64,000 nucleotides of DNA from Profundibacter sp033851955 (GTDB lineage: Bacteria > Pseudomonadota > Alphaproteobacteria > Rhodobacterales > Rhodobacteraceae). Of the stretch, positions 53,809 through 62,367 are shown in pieces. The position numbers were made by a program, and so were the translations under genes. The stretch spans positions 1 through 64,000 of the forward strand of contig JAWSVK010000002.1 of NCBI GenBank assembly GCA_033851955.1, in the 5' to 3' direction. The notes beneath the pieces were generated by a model. That model saw nothing but the letters and a program-made list of their open reading frames with translations. It was not told where the DNA came from and did not search any database. Numbering within the stretch: the first letter of the stretch is position 1; the number at the start of each line of letters is the position of its first letter.

Positions 53809-55101
53809 CTAGTTTACAACCCTAAACTGTTGCCGTGGTGCCGCGTTTCCGGTTTCCAACGCCTCATAGGGGTCTTGGGGGGCCAGCACCATATCAACCA
53901 CCAAACGCATCAATTGGTCTCGCCCACGGGCAGAATAAAACCCGCCGGCAATCTGAGATGTTTCAAGCAAATATTGACGATATACCTTGTAGGCGGGCAT
54001 ATCCGAACGGCTGGGGTTTTGGAAAAACTCAGGTAAGGGTTGGCCGGAGACGAACTCAGGCTTGGCAAACACCGCATCGCCAAACACCTTAAGCGGAATC
54101 CCGCGTTGCAGGGCCTGTTGGCCAGCCGTTGAATTCACCGTCACCGCGCTGCGGGTGTGGTCCAACAATTGCGACAGCTTGCCGCCAAGCACATAATGCA
54201 CCCGTTTTTCGACCCCGTATTCGCGGGCGATCTCGGCCACGACTTTGCGCAGACTGGCGCGGCCGGTTTCCAACGGATGCGCTTTGAAAACAAGATGGTG
54301 ATGAGTTGGGGCGCCCTTGGAAAACCCCTCAACTACGGTATCAATAAAGTCGGACATTTTGTCGAACGGGCTGTGGGCCTGAAAGCTGCTGTCATGCTCC
54401 AACTGCAACAATGCCAAATGATAAGGATAGCCGCCGCGTTTGATCCGCATGGTTGAAATGCCACGGCTTAACCAATGGGACGGCATCAACAGCAAGCGAC
54501 GCAAATACAACCTGAATTCGGCGGTAACAGACAGTTTTCGGTGCGCTTTGAAATTGCGATAAGCGCCGTTCCTGAACATCACAAACCAATGGTAAAGCGC
54601 GCCATAAAATACATGGTGACGCATGTCGCCCCAATGGCTGGGGGCCTCGGGGGTGAGCAATTCGGTGCTGGCCAGTGTTTTGCGCATGGATGCGACATCC
54701 ATTTGCATCAAGCGCGAATGCCCGTTGCTGCCATCCCGCTCGTAGGTCGCCCAAAAAGGCCGCAAATAGCCTTCTTCAAAGACATGCACCGTAATGCCCG
54801 CCGACTTGGCACGTTTGGCGGCCTCAGCATGGATGTAACGTGTGTCACCGTATAGAACCAGATCCGTGATGGATTTCTCGGCCACGATGGCGTCAAACCG
54901 CTCGGGCCAGTTTTCTTGGGGGTCTTCATAGGAAATGTAGCTGTCCGTGTGGAACCAAAAGGCACGATCACCCGCGTTAAACCCAACTCGCCAAACATCT
55001 GCCCCTGCCGCGCGCAGCATTTTGCCAAGCCGGTTGAAAAAAGGCCCATGCGGCCCCTGCAGGAATAGAAATTTACGGTTCAAGCCCGCTGCGTAGCCCA
55101 T
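53809..55101 (-). CDS. kpsS: Capsule polysaccharide transferase KpsS
   Basis: 430 residues. KpsS-family blocks: FLFLQGPHGPFFNRLGKML, VFEEGYLRPFWATYE, VFKAHPLETG, NSTAGQQALQRGIPLKVFG. It adds the first beta-Kdo of the capsule lipid linker. It is preceded by a small membrane frame ending 0 bp before its ATG (TAAATG). KpsE/M/T transporter genes are not in the window. Confidence 0.94.
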   Translation of the reverse strand: MGYAAGLNRKFLFLQGPHGPFFNRLGKMLRAAGADVWRVGFNAGDRAFWFHTDSYISYEDPQENWPERFDAIVAEKSITDLVLYGDTRYIHAEAAKRAKSAGITVHVFEEGYLRPFWATYERDGSNGHSRLMQMDVASMRKTLASTELLTPEAPSHWGDMRHHVFYGALYHWFVMFRNGAYRNFKAHRKLSVTAEFRLYLRRLLLMPSHWLSRGISTMRIKRGGYPYHLALLQLEHDSSFQAHSPFDKMSDFIDTVVEGFSKGAPTHHHLVFKAHPLETGRASLRKVVAEIAREYGVEKRVHYVLGGKLSQLLDHTRSAVTVNSTAGQQALQRGIPLKVFGDAVFAKPEFVSGQPLPEFFQNPSRSDMPAYKVYRQYLLETSQIAGGFYSARGRDQLMRLVVDMVLAPQDPYEALETGNAAPRQQFRVVN

Positions 55102-55317
55102 TTAGTTCAACTTTTCACTGGTTTCCCGTTCGGGACGTTTCAAACATAGTACCCACTTTGTCACGTGGTTGTAGGTATAATCGCAATAAGGTTGGGCGAA
55201 AATGTGACGTTTCGTCAGGTTTGATACATATTCGTTAAAATCAGCTGTGCTCTTGTGCGGAAATGGCCAAAGAGCTAGAAAAATAGGGGTAAGGAGCAAG
55301 GAAATGACCACAAGCAC
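55102..55317 (-). CDS. Small membrane protein upstream of kpsS
   Basis: 71 residues from GTG 55317 (an ATG at 55362 is possible). One membrane helix (VVISLLLTPIFLALWPF), then a soluble tail with TKRHIFAQPYCDYTYNHVT. Its stop touches the kpsS start. Its 5' end overlaps the divergent gene at 55304 by 14 nt, so only one start arrangement can be right. No family is recognised. Confidence 0.4.
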   Translation of the reverse strand: MLVVISLLLTPIFLALWPFPHKSTADFNEYVSNLTKRHIFAQPYCDYTYNHVTKWVLCLKRPERETSEKLN

Positions 55318-55900
55318 ACGCAAGGCCGACAGCAAATTGGGCCATAACAACGGGCCCAGCATGGCCACGGGGGTCCGGTTTCGCAAACTTTGTTGGACCA
55401 AGGCGCGGTCACAATTGCTGCCGAACCTGCCCATCGAAGTGATCCGCAGGCGGGTGAAACGGGCCGGCGAGCTGGGCCTCGATTACAAATCCTACGCCTC
55501 GATCCGCGCCACAAGCGGCCATGACGTGGTGGCGTTTTTGTTCTCGTCCAACGCTCTGCGGTTGCTCAAAGGCAACGCCAAGCTGCCCGCAGATCGGGTT
55601 GAAAAACTGGCCGCTCTGCAACGCACTGGCAAGCTGGTGGCGGTGAACGCACCGCTGACGCCGGAGGAAATGATCGCGGCCGCCGCACGCTCTGACATTG
55701 CACTGGACACGGTGATCATGGCCCCCGATATGACCCAGACATGGGGGCAGGCTCGCAGTCTTCTTTTGACTGCACTGGAACCTGGAAAATTGCCCACCGA
55801 TACGGTGGTGGCAATTGGCGACACAACGCTTGAACGTGAATGGTGCGCCGCGGGGCGATTGGCGGGATATGTCAGCGCCCAAAGCTATTTTGGCACCTGA
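55304..55900 (+). CDS. Conserved hypothetical upstream of ribH
   Basis: 198 residues from the ATG at 55304, with AAGGAG 7 nt before. Basic N-terminus (RKADSKLGHNNGPSMATG), then a helical region (IEVIRRRVKRAGELGLDYKSYASIRATSGHDVVAFLFSS), which looks like a nucleic-acid or protein interaction domain. I do not recognise a family. It is the first gene of a run before ribH-nusB. Confidence 0.65.
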   Translation: MTTSTRKADSKLGHNNGPSMATGVRFRKLCWTKARSQLLPNLPIEVIRRRVKRAGELGLDYKSYASIRATSGHDVVAFLFSSNALRLLKGNAKLPADRVEKLAALQRTGKLVAVNAPLTPEEMIAAAARSDIALDTVIMAPDMTQTWGQARSLLLTALEPGKLPTDTVVAIGDTTLEREWCAAGRLAGYVSAQSYFGT

Positions 55901-55967
55901 ACGGGTTGAAAACGCAATGTCTCACCCCAGTTATTAAACCAAGAAACCCCGACAAGGAGATGCCTTG

Positions 55968-56546
55968 ATGGCCGCCGAAACCACCCCCGATTTGCTCGCA
56001 CCACCCAGCTTTGAAAAACCTGTCAAACTGCTGATCGTCACGGCTCCCTATCACAAGGACGTCACCGATGAATTGTTAAAAGGGGCCACGGCCATCTTGA
56101 AACAGGCCGGCGTTGAATTTGACAGTATCGAAGTGCCTGGCGCCTTGGAAATATCGACCGCAATTGCGATTGCCGAGCGGATGAGCAACTTTGACGGCTA
56201 TGTCGCATTGGGCTGCATCGTGCGTGGCCAGACCGGCAATCACAAAGCTGTCGGCAACACCTGCTACCGCGCTATCAGCCAGATGGGCCTGAACGGGGTT
56301 TGCATTGGCAACGGCATTCTGACAGTGCGCAATCTGAAACAGGCCAAAACCCGCGCCAATGTCAAAGATCGCAATTATGGCGGGGCGGCGGCGAATGCGG
56401 CCTTGCATCTGGTGGCGTTGTCGCGCAAATGGGGCCGTGAAACCAAAGGTATTGGCTTTAAGCCCGCATCAAGCGACTTTTTGATGGCAGGCAGCACAGA
56501 AAGCCACACAGCAAGCCTGACAGAAAACGGACCAGATACAGCATGA
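55968..56546 (+). CDS. ribH: 6,7-dimethyl-8-ribityllumazine synthase
   Basis: 192 residues from the ATG at 55968, preceded by AAGGAG. Family blocks VPGALEISTAIAIAERM and GCIVRGQTGNHKAV (the usual RGxTxH loop). It forms the riboflavin precursor lumazine. Its stop overlaps nusB by ATGA, the common ribH-nusB order. Confidence 0.96.
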   Translation: MAAETTPDLLAPPSFEKPVKLLIVTAPYHKDVTDELLKGATAILKQAGVEFDSIEVPGALEISTAIAIAERMSNFDGYVALGCIVRGQTGNHKAVGNTCYRAISQMGLNGVCIGNGILTVRNLKQAKTRANVKDRNYGGAAANAALHLVALSRKWGRETKGIGFKPASSDFLMAGSTESHTASLTENGPDTA

Positions 56547-57001
56547 CCAAAGACAGACGCCAAATGAAATCAGCCTCCCGCCTTTTCGCGGTGCAGGCCC
56601 TGTTTCAAATGGAACACTCCGATCACACCATCGACAACGTGTGCACTCAGTTTGAGGACCACCGCTTTGGCGCGGTCTATGAGGGCGACGAAATGGCCGA
56701 GGGCAATGTCGATCTGTTTCGCAGTCTTTTGGAAAATGCGGTCGAGTATCAGGCCCCGATTGACCAAATGACCGACCGGGCGCTGGTGGCCAAATGGGCG
56801 CTTAACCGCATTGACCCAACCCTGCGCGCCTTGTTTCGCGCAGCCGGGGCCGAACTGACCCACAGCACCACGCCGCCCAAGGTGGTGATCAACGAATATG
56901 TTGATGTCGCCAAGGCATTTTTCCCCGACGGGCGCGAGCCTAAATTCGTGAACGCAGTGCTGGACCACATGGCCCGCGAGGCCAAGCCCGAGGCGTTTTA
57001 G
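56543..57001 (+). CDS. nusB: Transcription antitermination factor NusB
   Basis: 152 residues. RLFAVQALFQMEHS at the N-terminus and VVINEYVDVAKAFFPDGREPKFVNAVLDHMA at the C-terminus are standard. NusB with NusE binds boxA RNA to help rRNA transcription. Overlaps ribH. Confidence 0.96.
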   Translation: MTKDRRQMKSASRLFAVQALFQMEHSDHTIDNVCTQFEDHRFGAVYEGDEMAEGNVDLFRSLLENAVEYQAPIDQMTDRALVAKWALNRIDPTLRALFRAAGAELTHSTTPPKVVINEYVDVAKAFFPDGREPKFVNAVLDHMAREAKPEAF

Positions 57002-57088
57002 GCGGCATTCTTTAGGGCGCCTGCCACTTTGGCCTTCCATTCAAACCACCGAACCCCTCGGCATGGTAATTTTCTGTTCGAAAGCTGT

Positions 57089-57432
57089 CTGTTTCAGAAA
57101 CTGGAATTGGATCCTTGGCCTAAACTCATCAGTCTCTATATTCGAAATGTCCTGTCCGGGCTCGCTTTGTCAGGCATTTTAGTGACTGCCTTGGTGTATT
57201 TCGATGTCGCCAACCTGTGGCATTGGTCAGCATTTCCAACACGGGCTGGCTGGCGGCGTGCAAGTTGTTTACTTTCAATGGCATCGTGTTTGCCGGCGTG
57301 CGATGCGCCATCGTAATCATGAGGATTGATGGAAATGACGACGAACCCGAAAGCGGCAAGCGTGATGCGCTGATGCTGGAGTGCCAACCGATTGCCATTC
57401 CAGTTGAGAACCATCGCCGTGTGCATCATTAG
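57089..57432 (+). pseudogene. Frameshifted small membrane protein
   Basis: Two plus-strand frames join into one likely protein: PWPKLISLYIRNVLSGLALS-GILVTALVYFDVANLWH in the first, then VSISNTGWLAACKLFTFNGI-VFAGV, with a C-terminal RIDGNDDEPESGKRDAL tail, in the second. A one-base change near 57217 breaks the gene. The joined form resembles a two-helix membrane protein common in Rhodobacteraceae. No start codon with a ribosome site is clear, so the 5' end is approximate. Confidence 0.55.
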
Positions 57433-57557
57433 GACCCTTTCACATACCAATTCCATGATAGTTTCACAGTTGCGCTGGAATGAGCAAGAAACGGGTCGTT
57501 TGTTTATGTAACGATGGTTTTATGACGCCCTGAAGATAACCCACAGGAGCGACAGAT

Positions 57558-58484
57558 ATGAAAAGCACTTCTGCCTCGGCGATGAATCTTATGACGCTGG
57601 TCTTGTTACTGACGCTCGCGGCCGTCTGGGGTGGGTCGTTCTTTTTCGGTGAAATCGCGCTGCGAGAGGTGGAACCGCTGACCATCACGCTCCATCGTGT
57701 GTTTTGGGCGGTGCCGATATTGGCCGTGATCGTCTGGTTAAAGGGCATTGCGATACCACGTTCTTGGCGCATCTGGCGCGGATATTTGGTCATGGGGGCG
57801 CTGAACAACGCGATCCCGTTTTCACTAATCCTGTGGGGGCAAACCCAAATCGAAAGCGGGTTGGCGTCTATTTTGAACGGCACAACGGCAATGTTTGGCG
57901 CGGTGGTTGCAGGGGTGTTGCTGGTTGATGAACCACTCACGGCCAAGAAAATTGTCGGGGCGTTGCTCGGCCTTGTTGGGGTGGCTGTTGTGATGGGGGC
58001 AAAGGCTCTGACGGGTTTCAATCTGAGCAATCTGGCGCAGCTTGCCATTCTGGGGGCGGCGCTTTCTTATGCCTTTGCAAGCGTTTGGGGAAAAACAATG
58101 TTGTCAGGCCAACCGCCACTGATGAATGCGCTTGGAATGTTGATTGGCAGCACCATATTGATGATCCCTATTGTTTTGCTCATCGATGGTCCTCCCGAGA
58201 CCTCGTTGTCCCTCAGCGTTTGGGCGGCCTTGTTTGGGGTGGCGGCGCTGTCCACGGCACTGGCGTATGTATTGTATTTCGCCATTTTGGTGCGGGCAGG
58301 GGCGGCCAATTTGATGCTGGTGACCTTGCTGATCCCGCCCTTTTCAATCGGGTTGGGCGCGCTGTTTTTGGATGAAAGAATTGGGGCCGAGGCCTACATC
58401 GGCTTTGGCATCATCATCGTGGGGTTTGCGGTCACGGATGGGCGGCTGTTTGCGGCGCTTACGCGAAACAGGCAGCCAGATTAG
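57558..58484 (+). CDS. EamA/DMT-family membrane transporter
   Basis: 308 residues with ACAGGAG before the start. About ten membrane helices in two EamA repeats (LTLAAVWGGSFFFGEIALRE, then AILGAALSYAFASVWGKT). Family members export amino acids or metabolites; the substrate is unknown. It is monocistronic. Confidence 0.9.
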   Translation: MKSTSASAMNLMTLVLLLTLAAVWGGSFFFGEIALREVEPLTITLHRVFWAVPILAVIVWLKGIAIPRSWRIWRGYLVMGALNNAIPFSLILWGQTQIESGLASILNGTTAMFGAVVAGVLLVDEPLTAKKIVGALLGLVGVAVVMGAKALTGFNLSNLAQLAILGAALSYAFASVWGKTMLSGQPPLMNALGMLIGSTILMIPIVLLIDGPPETSLSLSVWAALFGVAALSTALAYVLYFAILVRAGAANLMLVTLLIPPFSIGLGALFLDERIGAEAYIGFGIIIVGFAVTDGRLFAALTRNRQPD

Positions 58485-58790
58485 GCCGAGAATAGCCGCG
58501 AAAACGGGCGTCCATCATAACGGGGGCAAAAGTGGCGGGCCCACACGAGCCGTAGAGGTGCGTAAATTCCCGAGAACCTGTATGTACAGGTGGGTGCCAG
58601 GTAAGTGGACCAGAGCCCAAACAGAGCCAGCTCCCTTTCGGTTGAGTAAGGCCACTGGAATTGAACCCCATGTTTACGAGAAAGGCAGAACCCGCCGCTG
58701 ACCAATATAGGGTGCACGGCGGGGTCCGACAAGGGGGGCAAAGAATGATCCGGTGGTTTTGTCCCGTTTCAAATTCGCCGCCGCTGGGTT
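58485..58790. other. Structured intergenic region, possible ncRNA or repeat
   Basis: 306 bp. ACCTGTA-TG-TACAGGT (58576-58591) is a perfect hairpin, and CCCGCCG...CGGCGGG pairs near 58691-58726. The minus strand also has a tRNA-like T-arm (GGGGTTCAATTCC) and a CTCGTAA loop, but the stems do not pair, so a tRNA is not claimed. Short frames here look non-coding. Confidence 0.35.
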
Positions 58791-59210
58791 TTAGTCGTCG
58801 CCATGCAGATCCTTGCGCATCCGCGCCATGTGATCTTCCCAGCCCTTGTCCAGCGCCAGTATTAGGCCAAATGCTTCGGCGCCTTGGGGTAGGCCGCTGT
58901 GTTCCAGCGACAGGCGTGTGCCGCCGGCCACGTCTTGCAGCGTCCATTTAACCGTGCTGACCGCATCGCCCATTGGGCCAATGGTGAATGTATAGTCCAG
59001 CGCGTCAAAGGGATTAGATTTCAACACCTTGCCCCACATCAATTTGTCGCCGCTATCGGTGCCGTACATGGCATAGTCTTCACCATCAATCAGCGGCGTT
59101 TTTGGTCTGTGAAACCATATGGCCAGCTTGTCAGGGTCGGTCAAATAGGCCCAGACCTGCTCTTTGGTGGCCTTTAGGTAGATGGATTTTCGCAAGATGG
59201 CATCAGTCAT
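58791..59210 (-). CDS. SRPBCC/AHSA1-domain protein
   Basis: 139 residues. The START-like fold pattern (KATKEQVWAYLTDPDKLAIWF, WTLQDVAGGTRLSLEHSGL) is typical. These proteins often sit next to ArsR regulators and bind hydrophobic ligands. It overlaps the ArsR gene by 8 nt; third gene in the operon. Confidence 0.9.
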   Translation of the reverse strand: MTDAILRKSIYLKATKEQVWAYLTDPDKLAIWFHRPKTPLIDGEDYAMYGTDSGDKLMWGKVLKSNPFDALDYTFTIGPMGDAVSTVKWTLQDVAGGTRLSLEHSGLPQGAEAFGLILALDKGWEDHMARMRKDLHGDD

Positions 59211-59541
59211 TGTTCACGTCCTTTTTAATGTCAGTTTCAATAGCGGTTTTGAGAGCAGACAGGCGGTCACCCCAGAAGGCATCAAAGAAGCTGAGCCAAT
59301 CCAGAACGGGCGCCAGCCCCTGTGGGTTAATCTTGTTAATGCGGGTCCGTCCGACGCTGTGAACTTCGATCAGGCCGCCATCTGACAACACAGTCAGATG
59401 CTTTTTCACAGCTGCGCGCGTCATGTCAAAATTGTCTGACACCTGCGCGATGCTCATGTCTTGGTCCCGCAGCATTTGCAGAATGGCGCGCCGTGTTGGA
59501 TCGGCCAAAGCGCGAAAGCTGTGTTGGGCGATGGCGTTCAT
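59203..59541 (-). CDS. ArsR-family transcriptional regulator
   Basis: 112 residues: winged helix with FRALADPTRRAILQMLRDQD and FDMTRAAVKKHLTVLSDGGL. There is no metal-binding Cys pair, so it belongs to the metal-independent subgroup linked to SRPBCC proteins. Overlaps both neighbours; probably regulates its own operon. Confidence 0.92.
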   Translation of the reverse strand: MNAIAQHSFRALADPTRRAILQMLRDQDMSIAQVSDNFDMTRAAVKKHLTVLSDGGLIEVHSVGRTRINKINPQGLAPVLDWLSFFDAFWGDRLSALKTAIETDIKKDVNND

Positions 59542-59975
59542 TGGGTCACCGGTGCAAAATCAAACGCACCATCCTGATAGAGATATGCGATGCAGGGCAC
59601 TTCTGAAACGCAAGCGCTGATATGCGCTAAACCTTTGGGGATTTTGTAAAAGGCGCCTACGCCAATGCGCTGCGCTGTTGCGATGTCTTGGCCAGCCTCA
59701 GTGTGAGTCATTTCGCCCTGAAGCATCACGCCAAACATATTGGCCGACTTAATGTGCAACGGGCTTACGATGCCAGCGGGCAAGCGCACCATGGCTTGGT
59801 AGGGCTGAGTGAAACGGTCGCCCTCAAAGGCGGCAAAGGCGACGCCTTCGGGTGTTTCAACCCAGTCTACGGATGCAGGCGGGATCAAAGTGATTCCGGC
59901 TGGTTCGGCGGCCTGAGTTGGCTGCGAAATTACGGCCAGCAAGAACAGGTTGAGTAGGGCGGGGCGTATGGGCAT
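59538..59975 (-). CDS. Periplasmic cupin-like protein
   Basis: 145 residues. A signal peptide (LNLFLLAVISQPTQAAEP) and a single cupin-like barrel with PLHIKSANMFGVMLQGEMTH; it resembles the DUF4437 type. Two Cys (CVSEVPC) are present. It is first of the three-gene operon with ArsR and SRPBCC. Function is unknown. Confidence 0.75.
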   Translation of the reverse strand: MPIRPALLNLFLLAVISQPTQAAEPAGITLIPPASVDWVETPEGVAFAAFEGDRFTQPYQAMVRLPAGIVSPLHIKSANMFGVMLQGEMTHTEAGQDIATAQRIGVGAFYKIPKGLAHISACVSEVPCIAYLYQDGAFDFAPVTQ

Positions 59976-59999
59976 TGCTATCTCCTTGTGAAACCATTT

Positions 60000-60030
60000 G
60001 GTACCCTTTTAATATGATACCTTTGGGTTT
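60000..60030. promoter_or_regulatory. Repeat upstream of cupin-arsR operon
   Basis: On the minus strand AAAGGTATC and AAAGGGTACC lie side by side, about 30 bp before the cupin ATG. It may be the ArsR operator (inference). Confidence 0.3.
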
Positions 60031-60155
60031 CATGTCAACATTATTTTGCTCGATGGATTCAGCGTCATGCAGACCTTCTACAAAAAACGTAGGTTTTTTA
60101 GGCGGTACAGCGCAGCGGACTTGCAAAATGTTCACCTATTGTTCATGCTATTTGG

Positions 60156-60605
60156 ATGCAAAATCAACTGACCCCCGGCCAACTACTGGCCCGCGGCACT
60201 TGCCGCCACTTGCGCGACCTTGGTTTTGCCTGTGTTGAGGAACTGGTGCCGACCCGTGGTTTGCGGGTCGACGTTATGGGGCTGGGGCCAAAGGGCGAAA
60301 TCTGGGTGGTGGAATGCAAATCTTCGCGTGCCGATTTTCAAGCCGATCAAAAATGGCAGGGCTATCTGGAGTGGTGCGATCGGTATTTTTGGGCCGTGGA
60401 TGCGGGCTTTGACACGGACCTATTGCCGCTCGACAGCGGGTTGATCATTGCGGATGGGTTCGACGCCGAAGTCATTCGCATGGGGCGTGGTTCCAAAATG
60501 GCCGGCGCACGGCGCAGCGCCTTAACGCGCAAATTTGCTCGTCACGCAGCGGATCGGTTGCATCGGCTGCGCGATCCGGATGTGGCAGCTATTTTCCAGC
60601 CGTGA
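60156..60605 (+). CDS. MmcB-family DNA repair protein
   Basis: 149 residues. The family's nuclease-like core is visible: GLRVDVMGL, then WVVECKSSRADFQADQKWQGY, matching a PD-(D/E)xK-like site (Asp, Glu-x-Lys). In Caulobacter MmcB works in mutagenic repair. Its 3' end overlaps the converging small gene by 17 nt. Confidence 0.88.
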   Translation: MQNQLTPGQLLARGTCRHLRDLGFACVEELVPTRGLRVDVMGLGPKGEIWVVECKSSRADFQADQKWQGYLEWCDRYFWAVDAGFDTDLLPLDSGLIIADGFDAEVIRMGRGSKMAGARRSALTRKFARHAADRLHRLRDPDVAAIFQP

Positions 60606-60774
60606 TGGCCTTGGCCGCGGCCATCAGCTCTTCGGCGATCTCATGGGCTTCTTCCGGTGAGAAATCCATCGGCAGATCGATACCTTCGCCTTCAATATAA
60701 ATGCGCACCATACCCTCGGTGGTGGGGCCGATTTGGATGTTCGCCGCGACGTCGCTCTCTGAATTAATGCCCAT
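60589..60774 (-). CDS. Small acidic conserved protein (DUF6324-like)
   Basis: 61 residues from the ATG at 60774 (MGINSESDVAANIQIGPTTE). It is acidic, with PMDFSPEEAHEIAEELMAAA as a C-terminal helix. It resembles the short DUF6324 proteins of Rhodobacteraceae. No function is known. Confidence 0.7.
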   Translation of the reverse strand: MGINSESDVAANIQIGPTTEGMVRIYIEGEGIDLPMDFSPEEAHEIAEELMAAAKAITAGK

Positions 60775-60891
60775 GTGTTCTCTCCGGTTACTCGCAGGTT
60801 TGCTACAGCGGGGCGGGCGGCACTGCAAGCGGATCATTACTTGACTTTGGCAAGTATTATCTACAAGGGTTGACCCAACAAGGAGACTGCC

Positions 60892-61803
60892 ATGTTCGAG
60901 TCCGCCGACACCCTGCGCGCTTTTAACCGTTTCTACACCCGCCAAATCGGCCTGTTGGACCGCAGCTATTTGGACAGCGGCATGAGCTTGTCGCAGGGGC
61001 GCATCCTCTATGAAATCCATGATGGCAAAACGAATGCGAGTCAGATCGCCCAGCATTTATCGCTGGACGAGGGCTATCTCAGCCGCGTCTTGGCGGGCTT
61101 CACCAAACAAGGGCTGCTCAAACGCCAGCCATCCAAAGAGGATCGCAGGCGCAGCGACCTTAGCCTGACAAAGGCGGGGGCAGGGCTGATGGCACAGCTG
61201 ATCGAGCGCTCACGCAAAGGCGCGAAAGAACGGTTGGCCACGCTCGATACAGTAGAGCGCGAAAAACTGTTTGCAGCGATGGAGACCATTCAGAGCTGCC
61301 TTTCCCCAGAAAAGCCTCCGTCGCTGCCGGTGGAGCTGCGTGACATCCAGATCGGCGACTTGGGCCATCTCGCCTCGCGTCACGGGGTGCTTTATGCCAA
61401 GGAATGCGGGTTTGATCAGAGCTTTGAGCTGCTGGTCACCGATATCCTGCTGGAGTTTTGGCGCAATCACCACCCCCGCAAAGAACGCGCATGGATCGCC
61501 GCAAGGGGTGACCAAGTTTTGGGTAGTATTTTTTGTGTGCGGATTGATGATCAGACTGCAAAATTGCGCCTGTTTCACCTTGAACCGACGGCCCGCGGGC
61601 TGGGACTGGGGCAGCGCATGTTAGAAACTTGCATCGGCTTTGCCTGCGACACGGGCTATCAACGCATGGTGCTTTGGACCCATGAAAGCCACGAAGCCGC
61701 CTGCGCGCTGTACCGCAAAAACGGCTTTACGATGCTCAGCGCCACCCCCGTGCACAATTTCGGGCAGGATTTGGTCGAACAAGCGTGGCAAATCAATCTT
61801 TGA
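60892..61803 (+). CDS. MarR regulator fused to GNAT acetyltransferase
   Basis: 303 residues with AAGGAG upstream. Residues 1-140 are a MarR winged helix (ASQIAQHLSLDEGYLSRVLAG, RRRSDLSLTKAG). From about 150 a GNAT domain follows with the acetyl-CoA loop RGLGLGQRMLETCI and a C-terminal YRKNGFTML. Such fusions may acetylate a small molecule and respond to it. It is monocistronic and precedes tRNA-His. Confidence 0.92.
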   Translation: MFESADTLRAFNRFYTRQIGLLDRSYLDSGMSLSQGRILYEIHDGKTNASQIAQHLSLDEGYLSRVLAGFTKQGLLKRQPSKEDRRRSDLSLTKAGAGLMAQLIERSRKGAKERLATLDTVEREKLFAAMETIQSCLSPEKPPSLPVELRDIQIGDLGHLASRHGVLYAKECGFDQSFELLVTDILLEFWRNHHPRKERAWIAARGDQVLGSIFCVRIDDQTAKLRLFHLEPTARGLGLGQRMLETCIGFACDTGYQRMVLWTHESHEAACALYRKNGFTMLSATPVHNFGQDLVEQAWQINL

Positions 61804-61864
61804 CAAAAATGATGCATCTGGCCCTTGCATTGCCCCTAAGGGGTCGCTAATTGGGCACCTGTGT

Positions 61865-61941
61865 GCCGGCGTAGCTCAGTTGGTTAGAGCGCTTGATTGT
61901 GGATCAAGAGGTCACCCGTTCAATTCGGGTCGCTGGTACCA
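61865..61941 (+). tRNA. tRNA-His (anticodon GTG)
   Basis: 77-nt cloverleaf with CCA encoded. Acceptor GCCGGCG / CGCTGGT pairs with two G-T wobbles, anticodon arm CTTGA-TTGTGGA-TCAAG gives GTG, T arm ACCCGTTCAATTCGGGT. Discriminator is A73 and there is no C73 to pair a G-1, as known for alphaproteobacteria. Confidence 0.96.
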
Positions 61942-61962
61942 TCCTTCTCTTTGAAACCTTGG

Positions 61963-61980
61963 AACCTTTTTAGGTTTTTT
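61963..61980 (+). terminator. Intrinsic terminator of tRNA-His
   Basis: AACCT (61963-61967), TTTT loop, AGGTT (61972-61976), then TTTT. It lies 22 bp after the tRNA. Confidence 0.8.
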
Positions 61981-62367
61981 GTAATGCCATAGGGTAGATG
62001 GCCAGATCACGGCAGTTTTGTGCGTTGTAACGCTCCACGAACGGCTCTTTGCCACCTTCAACGCCGACAAAATGTTTATTCGGTTAGCGTCCAAACGAAC
62101 TTCGGTAGATTTGAACCCATTTTGAGCGTGCAGAATCTGCACGCATGTGAGTCAGATCAGACTGGTCGTTGATGGTGGCCGTTGTGTCTGCGGTTCAGCT
62201 CCCCCAAATCAATCATTCGTTTCAGATATTCCCGAAACGTCTAATTGCTTTTCCATTTCGCTTATCGCGACATCAACTTTCAGGCCGTATTGATCGCCTC
62301 TAAAAGCACACTATCTTAACCCATTGATTATAAGACAAATGCGAGATTTATCACGTTTGGGAAAATC
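61981..62367. other. Intergenic region before RTX/Hint gene
   Basis: 387 bp with no supported gene. It holds the perfect 19-bp palindrome GCGTGCAGA-A-TCTGCACGC (62126-62144), a candidate operator for the downstream RTX/Hint gene. Confidence 0.5.

Noticed and set aside
58661..58740. tRNA gene on the minus strand
   Set aside because: A T-arm-like and anticodon-like loop exist, but anticodon and acceptor stems do not pair.
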